Assembly (NCBI RefSeq): GCF_047511655.1
Contig: NC_133394.1
Span: 61,412,501-61,476,500, forward strand
Direction: 5' to 3'
DNA from: Castor canadensis
Lineage: Eukaryota; Chordata; Mammalia; Rodentia; Castoridae
DNA length: 64,000 nt
How positions within the stretch are numbered: the stretch's first letter is position 1; the number at the start of each line of letters is the position of its first letter. The translations under genes and the position numbers were made by a program. Of this stretch, positions 25,690-37,524 are shown piece after piece. The notes beneath the pieces were generated by a model. The model was not told the DNA's origin, searched no databases, and was given only the letters and a program-made list of their open reading frames with translations.

Positions 25690-25930
25690 GACAAGGTTGT
25701 TAGCCAGGTTCTAGTAGCTCACATCTATAATCCTAGCTATTTGAGAGGCTGAGATCAGGAGAATCACTGCTCAAAGCCAATCCAAGTAAATAATTCTCCA
25801 GAACCCACTTCCAAAATAACCAGGGGAAAATGGACTAGAAGTGGGTCTCAAGATATAGAGTTTCTGATTGCCTGCTTTGCTAGTGTAAAGTCCTAAATTC
25901 AAACCCCAGTCCCACCAAAAAAGGACAACA
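25690..25930 (+). mobile_element. Dimeric SINE (B1-like then diverged ID-like), plus strand
   Basis: B1-like left part: TCTAGTAGCTCACATCTATA and ATTTGAGAGGCTGAGATCAG. The right part ends with AATTCAAACCCCAGTCCCAC (B-box region, about 25896-25915) and a short A tail. More diverged than the 17610 copy. Confidence 0.78.
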
Positions 25931-26029
25931 TTGTTTTTTTGAACTTATTTTTGAAAGCACAGTCTTTCCACTGTCATATATTTCAAAGGTGTATTTCCAA
26001 GAATCAGTAGGGTATACAGTTAAGCAGAA

Positions 26030-26166
26030 CTATCTCATTTGTAACTGGGAAGCATTAAGCAAATTAATCTCTGTGTTTACCAGGTTCCCTGTTGGGATAA
26101 TAATACCTACTCTATAGAAAGATGTTGAGGATTAAATAAAATGAATGCAAAACTCCTAGAATAGTT
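26030..26166 (+). mobile_element. MIR-like ancient SINE remnant
   Basis: TGGGATAATAATACCTACTC followed by GAGGATTAAATAAAATGAAT reproduces the MIR core and 3' part (GGATAATAATACCTACCTCA...GAGGATTAAATGA style). Diverged. Confidence 0.65.
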
Positions 26167-29100
26167 AATCAGAAAATGTTGACTTTTTACATGTTGAACT
26201 CACTTTATCAAATTTTGCCCATTTGTAAGCATTTTTGGGAACTTTTTTTTAACTTATGATTTATTCCTTTTTTTAGGATCTATGCCATTTTATCTGTAAC
26301 TCTCTACCATACTTGTTTTATTACTTGATATTCTAGTTATTTGAGATTTTTTTAATTCACACTTTATAGGATCTTTTAAACTTCTTGAAGTCAGGGGCAG
26401 ATTTTACTTATTTGTGTATCTTTGCAGTGACTTAAATAGACTAGAAATACTCAATTAAAATTTTCAGAATTAAATTTGCTTTCTTGAGTCATCATATCAT
26501 CAACTTTATGGTAGTTTCCTCAAGAGACATTATACAACCCAGTAAATGTCTTTAAAATTCATGGAAAGGTCTTAGTTGCATTTTTTCCATCCCTTTGATC
26601 CTTCTTCAGTGTTTAAAAATAAACTTAAAGATTTAGCTTGAACCACTGAGATTCAAGAGCACACATGAATCAGTTTCATCTTGAATTCGTAATAGCAAAT
26701 GTCTTTCTGCATTAATTTCAAATGGTGTAGATTTATAACTCAACACAGTTTTCTTTAATCAGGCATTTCTGATGATTGGCAAGATGGTATGATAGTAAAC
26801 TCTTACTTTATTTTTACTTCACAGATACACTTTAATTTACTCATCTCACAGGAATGTTGTCTTCCTCACTCAATATGGTAGTTATTTTTGTCCATATAAC
26901 ACAAAATCTGCCTCAACTCTGGTGAAAAGAGTATACAAATTATCTTGACAATAACAAAATGACTATTTCAGAATGGAAGAAAGAAAGCAGCTAAAACAGT
27001 CATTTATGGCAGTGAAATTCTAATAAAGAATACAGAAACAAAGTACACTTCTTTCTTTTTTTGGTGCTGACTGTTGAGGTCTACCACTGATACAGTTGGA
27101 TACCAGGAACCCTTTAAAATGTCTTTTCTTTAAGCTTAAGTTAGTCAGAATTAATTTTTTTGGATTAAAAAAAACAGAGATTTCCTTTTGAAATTACCTT
27201 CAATGTTATGCTTCCTATACACAAATGGATGTCATACTTGATTTTTTTTCTTGGTTCTGGTACTTGAAGACAAGTCTTATTCTTCTTTTCCTTGTTCCAT
27301 CATTGGCTTCTGCTGAACATAAGCCAATTGCTCAAAGAAAGGCTTTTACTATTACTGTTCTAAAACAGAGATACCTAAGAATGAAGAGGAGTAGTGGAAT
27401 TCATGACCTAGAGACAATGTGATTCAGGAACTTGCAGGAAAATGCTTAGGCACCAGGTCAGAAGCAGAGAGTTTGGGGAAGGTTGTGTGTTGATGTCCTT
27501 CTAGGAGCAAGTACTGTAAAAACATACAAGAGACCATAATGTGGTTTTCTAAAAGTCTTTTTAAAATCTGAATGATTTGAGGAAAAATCTGTTTACCTCT
27601 ACACAAGTCAGTTTAGTGAGTTATGAAATTTCTATACTGCATGAATGATCTATTTCAGAAGGAAACCTGTTTCTCTATGGGTACTTTGTTGCCAGTTTAG
27701 AATATTCATGGTTTCTGAACAGCCCATAATGCAAAGATCTGTTGCTTGATTGGCCTTCTTTTGACAGTCTCTCCTTTATTTGCAGTTTATGTGTGAAATT
27801 CATACTGTAGATTTTCTTGAACTCCTACTCAGTGTGCTCCCACTGTCTTAAGTATTGAAAGCTTTTACATTTTCACAAGAGATGCTTATTGGCTAGCCTC
27901 TCCATACATCAATTCCTAGAAGACTCAAAAAGCTTAATAAATGAGTTTCTGAGAAACTCCCCTTGTAGGAACTCAGGTTGGAGTTCTGGACTTACACACA
28001 GGTGTTGATGCCAATACATTTGAGACAGTTCAACTCTTAATGTCCTTTTAGAAAATTGGTAGCTGCCAAAAAGTTTTGGGGATCAGCAGTATAGGTCTTT
28101 CCCCATAAGTGCATTAGAGTTTAATGAGTGCAAATCTCAAAATCAAATTATTTAATAAATGCAGATTATCAGGTATGAGGAAAACAGTTATCTACAACCT
28201 CTTCTAAGAGTTTGAAAACATTTCAGTTATCAGTCTTTTTTAAGTACCCTGAAGTCCATCTTGCAGAAAGTTTTACTTGAAGCAACTCTAATAATATTCT
28301 GGAGTTTAGATTTGGTTAAACTTAGAACTAGCATCAGGAAAACACACTTTTCTACATCATTGCAACTTCCAATCAAGGGCAAAAGGTGTCTCTAAAACTT
28401 TTGACAACCCATGATTTTTAATATTATTAATGTTACTAGTGAAAACCTATTTTCAGTATGCATCATGCTAGTAAGTAAGCCTTATTTCCTAATAAATTCT
28501 TTTCTTGTGTTCATTATTTTAGTTAGAAAAAATCTAGCACTGATTAAATAAAGAAGCATAATAGCTATTTTTGAAGTATGGTCTTTAGATACGATGTAGA
28601 TGGCCTTCCCTGGGATGTGAGTTATTAAGATAATGGATTTAGTCTAGGGTGTAGCTTGAGCTAAATAACATATACATAATATCACACCATCTATATTGAG
28701 GTAAATTAAAGAAAGAGCTACATTTGTTATTCTGGAATTTTTCGAGAATATAAATATCCATGGTTTAAGAAATTCAGGCTCAGAGATTCCAGGATGTAAG
28801 ACTAGAATTAGTTACATTTTAGCCATATTGAGACTTAGGGAAGCAGAAACTGCTGTCAAATGCTGGCTCCATAATTTCTGACTCTACTTGGAAAGAGGAT
28901 GGAGGAAACTTGTATCTAATCAGTGTTTGTTTGCATAATAGGCTGCTTTTTTTCTTGGATGTTACTAAGTTAAATGGCTTTAGATGTGATATTATGGAAG
29001 ACTTGCTCTGGTATTTTCACTGGGCATATTTTTAAACTATAGTCTTTAAAAAAGTTGAGATTGCATGTATTTTTAAAAAATAATTTATCTGTAATACATA

Positions 29101-31124
29101 CAAGGCATTTATGTCATATTTCAAAAATTTTGATTATTTGATTGTTCTAATATACAGGAGAGAGAGAATTATTTAGTGAATAGAAAGATTTATTGCAGAA
29201 TCTGATTTGAGCTCTACAAACTACAGTAAGGCTGTGAAAATTCCTTTGCTATACATTAAACCCTAGTGTATACTAAGTGTAATAGTATGCCAGACCTAAT
29301 AAATAAATTTATGGTCTAATAAAAAAGCATGGTTTTATATTTATAATATTTTCCTAAGAAGTTAATGTATTGAAATGTAACACAATAATCAAAGTATTGC
29401 CACCACATACACCATGAGACAATTATAATTTTCAAATATGATTTCTGAAAGTCATTTACCAAGCTATCCTAACCACCGTAAGATTTCACTTTTTCATCAA
29501 TAAAAGTATGATTGTCTCCTTGAAGGATAATTGTGTTGTAAATCATCTGATGATGAAAGGATCTATGGAAAAACTCCAAGTTCTTTCTTAGGCTGAAAAT
29601 TACAGCAACATTTTTTAAACATATGATTGTCAATTTGTGTTTTTATATAAATGCTCTTGCCCTAAAATGTTTATTCTTTTCTGTTCTTTAGAAACTGAGG
29701 TCATTTGTTCTTTGTCTCAAAAGCTTATCCCATATTGCAAAATGGCTTAAAGCTATTATGTGGGCCCTTGAGCTTAAGGAAGAAATAGATTTCAGGATTA
29801 CTATCACATGGAAAAGAATGCATAAAGTCATCCTGAAGAAAATATAATGAGAAAGAGTAGGTCTTTTTCATTATAGGAATGCCAGCCCTTTGGATAGAGG
29901 CAGAAAAGGAGTTCACAGTAAGGGAGAAGGGAAATTGAATAGAAATTTGAATATTATGTCATCTTGGGTACTGGAGGGAGGAGATTAGTGAGCAGTCAAG
30001 TATATGAAGCATTGTTTTACATTTCTGGTTAAGTCAGATAAAGTTGAAAAAAGACATTGGTTCCATTATCAGTGGATAAATTTAAAGGTAGTATTTGTAT
30101 CTTAAGCCATCAAAGAAATATAGAATTAATAAGATAAAGAAACTGAATTCTTAAGGTAGGTAAACCTTTTCTAGATTATCACAGGTCAGGGCCACTGGCC
30201 CTAAATCTTAAGAAGTGATTGTGTGTATATAAAACAGCTATTGATGGGAACATACAAGAGTTTTACTTTTTACTTTATTTTAGATATCTTTCAAAGCACT
30301 GAAAAAATTCCAATTGCTGCATAAGTTAAAATAGGATAATCTCTGAAAGGTATCCACTGGAGGAAGGCTTGTGTTATCCTTTTTGAGACCAGTAAACACA
30401 AAGCCAGTTTAAAGAACATAGAGAGGCCAAAAGGAGAGACTGAATACATTTTATTCTTTTTAGAAGGTTGGCTATGGAGAGAAGGAAGATGGATTTTGTG
30501 GTAGCAGGAAGAAAATATTTACCCTTACTGTTTTGACCCAGGAAAAGCTTTTACAATTATTATTAGGAAGCTAAGAATCTGAGAATATTTAAAACACATA
30601 TCATAAAGTACAGTTTTAGATTTGTAGAGGCTGAGTAAATGCTGAGAACAGTAGGGGGTGGTAGCTCAGAGTTCCACATCCCCCACCCCACCCTACAAGT
30701 TTTCTTAGTTATTAACATCACACATTGATGTGTTATGTTTGTTGAGATTCATAAACCAAAACTGGCATGTCATCATTAGCCAAAGTTCATAATTATACTA
30801 AGGTTTATTTATTTTTATTTTGTAGTTCTATAACTTGAGAAAAATGCATAATGTCAAACATATAGCACAACAGTTTCAAACAGAATATCTACCATTCCAA
30901 AATACCCTATGATTCACCTATTCATCCTTTTCCCCCCTACAGATTCCAGGAAAAAAATCCATTGTTACAGTGCCTAAGACTTTTATGGATTCTTCAGTAC
31001 AATTAAGTAAGCTCTCAGATCTTTTTAATGTTTATTTCACATTAAGCATTCTTATTCTGTTTTTTAGGTTCCAAAACTATATTACTTTTGTCCCTTCTTA
31101 CTTTATTGTGAAATTCTGTCTTTA
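26167..31124. other. Long repeat-poor interval, no gene recognised
   Basis: Nearly 5 kb of AT-rich DNA with no SINE, young L1 or LTR that I can recognise. A weak L2/MIR-like piece may lie at about 26380-26460. Open frames are at most about 65 codons, so there is no exon I can defend. Confidence 0.4.
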
Positions 31125-31232
31125 TGCTGTTACAGTATTTTTTCTCAAGGCTGGGCTTGAGCTGTGAACTTCCTGCCTTAGCCTACTGTGTGCTAGGATT
31201 ACAAATGTGTGACACCGTGCCCAACTTATAGT
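31125..31232 (-). mobile_element. B1-like SINE fragment, minus strand
   Basis: Reversed B1 text: GGCTGGGCTTGAGCTGTGAA, then GTGCTAGGATTACAAATGTG and ACACCGTGCCCAACT. Only the 7SL-like part; diverged. Confidence 0.72.
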
Positions 31233-31490
31233 AAGGCTTTTGAGATATTGAAATAGGATGTTTTCAAAATCTACTCATAAAACGTTCCTCTTGAATTCAG
31301 ATGATATGCTAAACCCATATACTGTGATAAGAATACTTACTATGACAATTTAAATGTATAAAATCTAAATATAACTAATGAACTTCATGTATTTTGTCAC
31401 TTATTTTATTAATTAGTTATTTTTATGAATGGAGAATATTTTCATGACAACAAGCAAATTAACTTTGATGATAAAATTATTAAATCAATA

Positions 31491-31762
31491 AGATTGAGGA
31501 CTCCAGATGCACATAGTTTATGTGCTAATCCCAATTTGCCTCTTGCCAGCCATGAGTAGCCATTGTTTCTCATCTATGAGGTAGGGTTGATAACAATGTC
31601 ATCTACATACACAACACTTGGACACTTAGTAAATACACATGAAGCTCATAAAATGACTGTGACTCAGGACATGGACAGATGCGTTTACTATTCCTACTCC
31701 AATGTAGCATTGTCTCAATATGCCAAAGACAGAGGAAGCCAGAGTCATCATCACCATCTCAT
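31491..31762 (+). repeat. Inverted duplication, left arm
   Basis: About 270 bp whose reverse complement recurs at 33259-33525. By eye about 17 differences over 260 bp (about 93% identity). Both arms keep overlapping open frames, including residues EVGLITMSSTY and SYSNVALSQYA, but the frames have no recognised domain. Part of the arm (TCATCTATGAGGTAGGG area) resembles a MIR core, so an old MIR was probably included in the duplicated unit. Confidence 0.92.
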
Positions 31763-32909
31763 GTTGGGATATAAGGGAGTATTTAGAATTAAGCCACAAT
31801 TCTAGTGGCATCTGCATTCTATATATTACTTTTAAACATTTTCAAAACTTGTTGCCTAACTAGTTATTACCTTCATGAGAAAAATGTGTGTCTTTATCAC
31901 AACTCTAAATGAGGCAGAGCCAATAATAAGATTAGAAATTTGCGTATTCCACACATGTCTGATGAGAGCACTAAGTTTTATGTTATATGTATTTAAAAGG
32001 TGTCAGGACTCATGGGTGTCACACTAAATTACTTGTATTTTTTCTTCCAACAATTAATGGTAGATAATCTGGAGAGTCCGTTACACACCATTTTTAAAGC
32101 TAGTAAAGTTTCATCAAACCTTAAAAGAACATATTTTGGTTTGTTCTTATGGAATTCTTATTAAAATATTCATCTGATTATCATCTATATGCTTAGGCAC
32201 TTGCTGGCACGATGTGTGACACAGTTAGTTCCGAACTTTCAGTTTTTCCAACTGTTGTGCCAAAACTATTTTAAAATGGCACCTGAAGGCTGGCATAGCT
32301 TAATATGTTCCATTGGGCTTACTTGGTAAAAGATGAGTTCATGTTTCCAAGGCTGTCCTATGATTTCTGTTTTTAGATCATTTTGTTACGAACATTTAAA
32401 ATTTACACAATTACCAATTCTAACAAGAATACAAATGTTAAAATCTGAGGGCTTTTGGCTTTACAAATGAAAGTAAAATACATAAAGTGAAAGTTCTGAC
32501 TTTACATTGTTGAAATAGTTTTTTCTCCAATTTTCAGAAAGCAGGTTTGAGATTAATCAATCTATTTTGGATAAAATTTCTAATTTTTACCATTGCAAGT
32601 TAGAATATATGTGAATATAATACAAACCAATTTGCAACTTTCTGTTTTTCAATGTACCTATTTTTTATAATTTCAAGAAATAACTCACAAAAGAACTCCT
32701 TATATGAGGTCTGAAATTACATAACAAGCCACTTGATTTTCTCACTACTTTGAAACACTAGTGGTTTAATTAACATGGTGGGCTGCATGGCTTTTTAAAA
32801 ACAGATTTCTTGTTCCTCAAATAGTCTGTTCATTTTAAAAGATCAGGTTATTGATATTTTTCAAGAGTTGTAGATAGAAGAATAGGGTGAAGACAATGTC
32901 AATATGAAA
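31763..32909. other. Spacer of the inverted duplication, no gene recognised
   Basis: AT-rich spacer of about 1.15 kb before a SINE. I see no second pair of inverted sequences in it. Confidence 0.4.
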
Positions 32910-33235
32910 ACGTAGCCAGGCATGGTGGCACATGCTTGTAATATTGGTTACTTAAGAGAGAGAGAGATAGGGCAGATGGTGGTTTGAGGCCATTTAGGCA
33001 AACAATCTCAACAAACAACCTTGGTGTGGTGGTGGTCACTTATGACCCTACCTATTCTGGAGACATAAGTAGGAGGATCAAGGTCCAAGGCTGGCCCTGG
33101 GAAAAAATGTGAGACCCTTTTTGAAAAATAACTAAAGCAAAAGGGCTGTGGCTCAAGTAGGAGAGCACCTGTCTAGATATGCACGGAGTTCAAACCTCAG
33201 TACCACTGAAATATTAATAATAATAACAATGAGAG
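32910..33235 (+). mobile_element. SINE with two B1-like units and one ID-like unit, plus strand
   Basis: First B1-like unit at about 32912-33005 (GCCAGGCATGGTGGCACATG). Second B1-like unit at about 33018-33130 (CTTGGTGTGGTGGTGGTCAC, GGAGGATCAAGGTCCAAGGC). Then an ID-like unit with A box GTGGCTCAAGTAGG and B box GAGTTCAAACCTC (33185-33197), ending in an AAT-rich tail. This may be a B1 hit by a dimer, or a trimeric form. Confidence 0.82.
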
Positions 33236-33258
33236 TAATGTTCAGTTGGAAACAACTG

Positions 33259-33525
33259 AGATGGTGATGATGACTCTGGCTTCCTCTGTCTCTGGCATAT
33301 TGAGACAATGCTACATTGGAGTAGGAATAGTAAATGCATCTCTCCATGTCCTGAGTCACAGCCATTTTATAAGCTTCATGTGTATTTACTAACTGTCCAA
33401 GTGTTCTGTAGGTAGATGACATTGTTATCAACCCTACCTCATAGATGAGAAACAATGACTAGTCATGGCTGGCAAGAGGCAAGTTGGGCTTAGCACATAA
33501 ACTATGTGTCTCCTGAGTCCTCAAT
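33259..33525 (-). repeat. Inverted duplication, right arm
   Basis: Reverse-complement partner of 31491-31762, about 93% identical by eye. It starts about 25 bp after the A-rich end of the SINE at 32910-33235. The matching frame on the minus strand (about 33258-33455) is again open. Confidence 0.92.
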
Positions 33526-34079
33526 CTTGTCCACTCCTCTAAACTGTGGCTACTGAAAGAGCATTCTCCAGAGTAATATGAGAGAAATTAAAGAAAAGCA
33601 GAAGTGGAAAAGAATGGAAAAAGTCAAAATGAGCATAGTAACCCTGATAGAACAAGAATCTCTTTTCTCAGTATTTCTTTATCTGCCATTTATTCCTCCA
33701 CTTCATCTTCTCCCTCAGAATTCCTCACTGGTGGCTGGGGAAACCCACTTGCTGTGGTTATGGACCTAACCCATTCTCAACCCTTTTTTGAATGTTCTCT
33801 CTACTGCCTTGCTGTCCTTTTGACTTGGCTGGTGACAGTGCTTTCTAAAGTTGTTTATGATGTCCTTCACCTGCCATGGGGCCAGGAATGGGATCATTAT
33901 CCTTGTTCACCATTGTCATTTCCAGGCAATACTTCTGTTCTTTTGTGGGTTATAGTACCTAGCTATATTCACACATTCCTCTCTTTATTGCTGCATCCAC
34001 CCATTTCCTATTATTCCGACAAATTGACTGATGTATGAGTGACTTCCTTACATTAAAAAAGCCTCTTCAAATAGACAGT
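33526..34079. other. Unassigned; open frame of 144 codons not called as a gene
   Basis: The plus-strand frame at 33604-34038 is the longest non-L1 frame here, with a hydrophobic stretch near its middle. I recognise no domain or family, and a second overlapping frame is also open. It looks like chance or very old repeat sequence. Confidence 0.3.
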
Positions 34080-34090
34080 TAGCAAAAAAA

Positions 34091-34229
34091 TTTTTTTTCT
34101 TGTTGTTTTTTTTTTTCAATTTTCTTTTATTATACATATGTGCATACAAGGCTTGGTTCATTTCTCGCCCCTTCCCCCACCCCCTCCCTTACCACCCACT
34201 CCGCCCCCTCTCTCTCCCCCACCTCAATA
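34091..34229 (-). mobile_element. Minimal LINE-1 3'-end insertion (139 bp) with TSD
   Basis: Reversed A tail (interrupted poly-T, 34091-34117), the L1 polyadenylation signal reversed (TTTATT at 34126-34131), then the C-rich 3'-UTR block of the young L1 family, ending after CACCTCAATA. Flanks TAGCAAAAAAA at 34080-34090 and 34230-34240 match. This is an extreme 5' truncation: only about the last 140 bp of the young L1 was copied. Confidence 0.92.
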
Positions 34230-34240
34230 TAGCAAAAAAA

Positions 34241-35213
34241 ATGAAAAAGGGTTTATTGACTCTAAATAGAAGATGAGAAATTTAGCAATCCTCTTACTGC
34301 CCCTCTCCCTTACTTACCCTATTTCTGATTTTGCTGTTTGGCTAACAGAATCCTCAATGTCCATCACCTTGATTTTCTGCCTCTGTGTCCAGGATCATTG
34401 TGTCTCTCTTCTCCTTATGTCAGGTGGCTCAGCCATTTATCTCCCTAAGGATGCTCTTCATACCCACTCTAGTTTCACACTATTGGCCTTTGTCTATGAA
34501 TTCACCTTCAGAGCAATCACCCTTTCTTTAGAGAAGGCCATGTAAATTCTGTGCACCGGGCCAGGACACACCACATGGACTCAATGCAAAAAGTTTGGTT
34601 TGGAGTGAGTTTCAGAGTGTCACAGACAGTCTCTGTCCCAGCCCAAGGAAAAAGGGCCAGGCAAAAACAAAGAGCAAGAGCTGAAAGATTGGCTTGTTCT
34701 CTGATACAGTGATCATCACATCAATGTATTTTTAAAAGAGGTAGGGAATATAAACTGTATTTACTAAAAGGTGTGCTATACGCAATACTTAAATAAATAA
34801 TTTCAAGAGTCTAAGATTTCAATCATTCACTCTATTATTTAAGTCTTCAAATTAAGGAACTCCTTCATGAAAAAATAGTTGGGTGGGGTTTTGGTAATCT
34901 TTAAAGTACCAAATCTCTCTGGGAGTCTTGTGTTCATTTATTCTTTTCTGCTGCTATTGACCACCAAGACTCTTCCTTGTATTTTTCTTCCAGAAATATT
35001 GTTTGGGGCTACAACGCAATTCACAGACATTGCTTCAGCTACATTAGAAAATAAGAATTTTATTTAAAATAGTCAGCTTCCTGAATTATCTCTTTGAAAA
35101 ACAAGATGTTAACATAATTTTCTAAATATAAGACCTCAAAATAGTCATATAAGGGAGAAGAATATGGTTTGGAGAAAATTTAGAGGTTAACACAGGAAAG
35201 TAGTAAAAAATTT
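34241..35213. other. No recognised gene
   Basis: About 1 kb of single-copy-looking sequence. The plus-strand frame at 34273-34545 (90 codons) has no recognised domain. Confidence 0.4.
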
Positions 35214-35227
35214 TATTGTAAATTTTT

Positions 35228-35405
35228 TATTGTTATACTCGGGGTACATTATGACATTTGTGAAAGTTCTTACCATAATATCATATTTGAATTCACCCAC
35301 TCGCCCATTTTCCTTTATCACTCCCTCTACTCCTGGAACAGTTTCAACAGGTCTCATTTTTCCATTTTCACACATGAGTATGAGCATATTCCCTCTCCTA
35401 CACCC
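35228..35405 (-). mobile_element. LINE-1 3'-UTR stub with imperfect TSD
   Basis: Blocks TTATACTCGGGGTACATTAT, CAGTTTCAACAGGTCTCA and TTCACACATGAGTATGAGCA match the stubs at 14560 and 19736. Flanks TATTGTAAATTTTT (35214-35227) and TATTGTAACTTTTT (35406-35419) differ at one position and look like a target-site duplication. Confidence 0.75.
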
Positions 35406-35419
35406 TATTGTAACTTTTT

Positions 35420-36296
35420 AATTACAAAAGCATCCCATATACTTACATGTATTTAATTTTTTAGGTCACAAAGTATTTTGACAAAGCAAGATTTTCTCTG
35501 AATTTATAGTCTAATTTGGCTTTATAAAATATTAATTTCTTTTTAAATCAATTTTTAATCCTAAGAAACATTTACTCTCTAATCTCTTTGGTATAAGACT
35601 TTTCCATTTTAAATGACTCATTATTAGGTTTTGATTAATTGAATTTGATTTAAAAGATCAAGTACCAAAGAAGTTATATAATCTGTAATATTACATAATC
35701 TTTTAATAATAAAGCACTTTTCTTTCATATAGTCATAATTAAATGACTCAATAAATTGTCATAAATTCTAAACTTATGTCACTTACCCATCATCTCAAAT
35801 CTCTTAAGTAGCTTCTTAGCAAAGATAAATGATAAGTTGCAGCATGACTCATTTTATTGTTTTGCATTGCAAACTTAGAAATGAATCTACCTTCAGGATT
35901 ATTTTCCTCTTATGAATAGGACAAAATACCTCCAAACACTGGAGAGATTTATGAATGAGTTGGTGCATGGAGGCCCTTGCTATCAGTTCCTATCCCTGAC
36001 CTGTGAAAATGTCTTTAGGCTAAAACATTTGTCTCTTTTGTGAATGTAATATTCTTTTTATTTTAGAAAATAATCATATATTTCAAGGGTCTAGTTCACC
36101 TATCCTGTTGTCTATTAGATATTTCCTATTGAATATATAACATTTCAAGGCAGAGGCTCAATTCTGACTGAGCTTTCTCAAACTGAAGATGCTACCATTA
36201 TAAAGCAACAATAACAGCAAATATGAAATATGTGAGTTAAGTAGATTGTAAATATTTTGATTGCAGATGGAAAATGATTATGAAAGCAGATTGTTA

Positions 36297-36297
<1 letters not shown>
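35420..36297. other. No recognised gene
   Basis: AT-rich, no coding or repeat evidence. Confidence 0.4.
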
Positions 36298-36327
<30 letters not shown>

Positions 36328-36396
36328 GTATATATATATAATATATACATATACATAAATATATACATATTTATATACATATATATATGTATAAAA
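36298..36396. repeat. (TA)n-rich simple repeat
   Basis: About 100 bp of imperfect AT dinucleotides with TACA and AAAT interruptions. Confidence 0.95.
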
Positions 36397-36702
36397 GCTG
36401 CAGTTCTATGGTTTGAGCTCTGGCAAGTGTTAGCTAGGCATGTGCTCTTCTATTTGAGCCACAACGTTAGACTTTTTCCTCCAGTTATTTTGATCAGGTT
36501 TCTCTTTTTTGCCTGGATTGGTCTGGACTACCATCCTCCTATTTATGCTTTACACCATAGCTGGGATGACAGGTGTGCACCTATCTATTGGTTGAGATGG
36601 GATCTTACAAACTCTTTGCCTGGTCTGGCCTTAGATCTCAATCCTCAAATCTCAGCCTCCCAAGTATCTAGCATTTCAGATGTGAGCCACTGGTGGATAC
36701 CT
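36397..36702 (-). mobile_element. Composite SINE with ID-like and two B1-like units, minus strand
   Basis: Reversed ID-like part at about 36400-36470 (TGGTTTGAGCTCTGGCAAG). Reversed B1-like parts follow, at about 36500-36585 (ATAGCTGGGATGACAGGTGT) and 36590-36700 (CTCAGCCTCCCAAGTATCTA). This mirrors the three-unit organisation of the SINE at 32910. Confidence 0.8.
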
Positions 36703-37524
36703 AGGTAAGTTTTTGTATGTTTGTTTGTTTGCTTTGTTTGGTTTTTTAATTGGCAATTGCCTAGCTACAGAAAAAGCCTAGACTCTTGAAGCTATTTGTG
36801 GGGGCATTAAATACACATATTTCATAGCTCTTTAGTTATTGCACATTAATATTTTATTTCCTGTATCCCTTTCTGTTTGATACAGAATCACACTCTTTTT
36901 TTCTTTATTTATTCATAAATTTTTATTAGGAAATATTCATTATATGGGAGACATTCATAGTGACAATTCTGATTAGACATTATTATACATTATTTACATT
37001 GCCACCTTCTGACTCTTCCCCTCAAATCCCTCCTCGCCCCATTAAAGCAATTGCAAAGTTTTCTTATTCTGTTTCATATAGGTATATGAAGTCCATCTAC
37101 CATATACCATCATGATAATCTTCCTTCACCCTCCCCTCTCCCACTAGTACCCCCTAACACACAATGTACCTATTTTACAGTTCTGGTTTTCATTATAAAT
37201 ATTTAAGTTGCTGTTCACGGGGATATTTCAATGTAGGTCCACTGTGGGTGTACTTTACTTTTGTCCATTCAACCCCATCCATTACTCTCCCTTACCGCTT
37301 TATCTCCCACCCCCCATATTTCAACAGCTTTCAGTTCACATCCTTATATCCTCTACCTTCACATCTTATGTTATGTAATATAACTTGACACCCTATTATT
37401 TTCTTTTCCTTTGCACCTTTCCCTGTGTTCCATAAAGTGTTTCTGCTGTTAAAAACATGCTTGACATCTGAGTTTGTATATGATCATGCTTGTTTTTAGG
37501 GTATATGTTTATCTTTTGGATCTA

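Noticed and set aside
31563..31805. 80-codon ORF repeated in inverted orientation at 33153-33455 as a small protein family
   Set aside because: The similarity is explained by DNA-level inverted duplication; the frames diverge at the ends of the arms and have no recognised domain.
33604..34038. 144-codon plus-strand ORF as a possible host gene
   Set aside because: No recognisable domain, overlapping open frames in another register, and no splice or promoter context that I can support.
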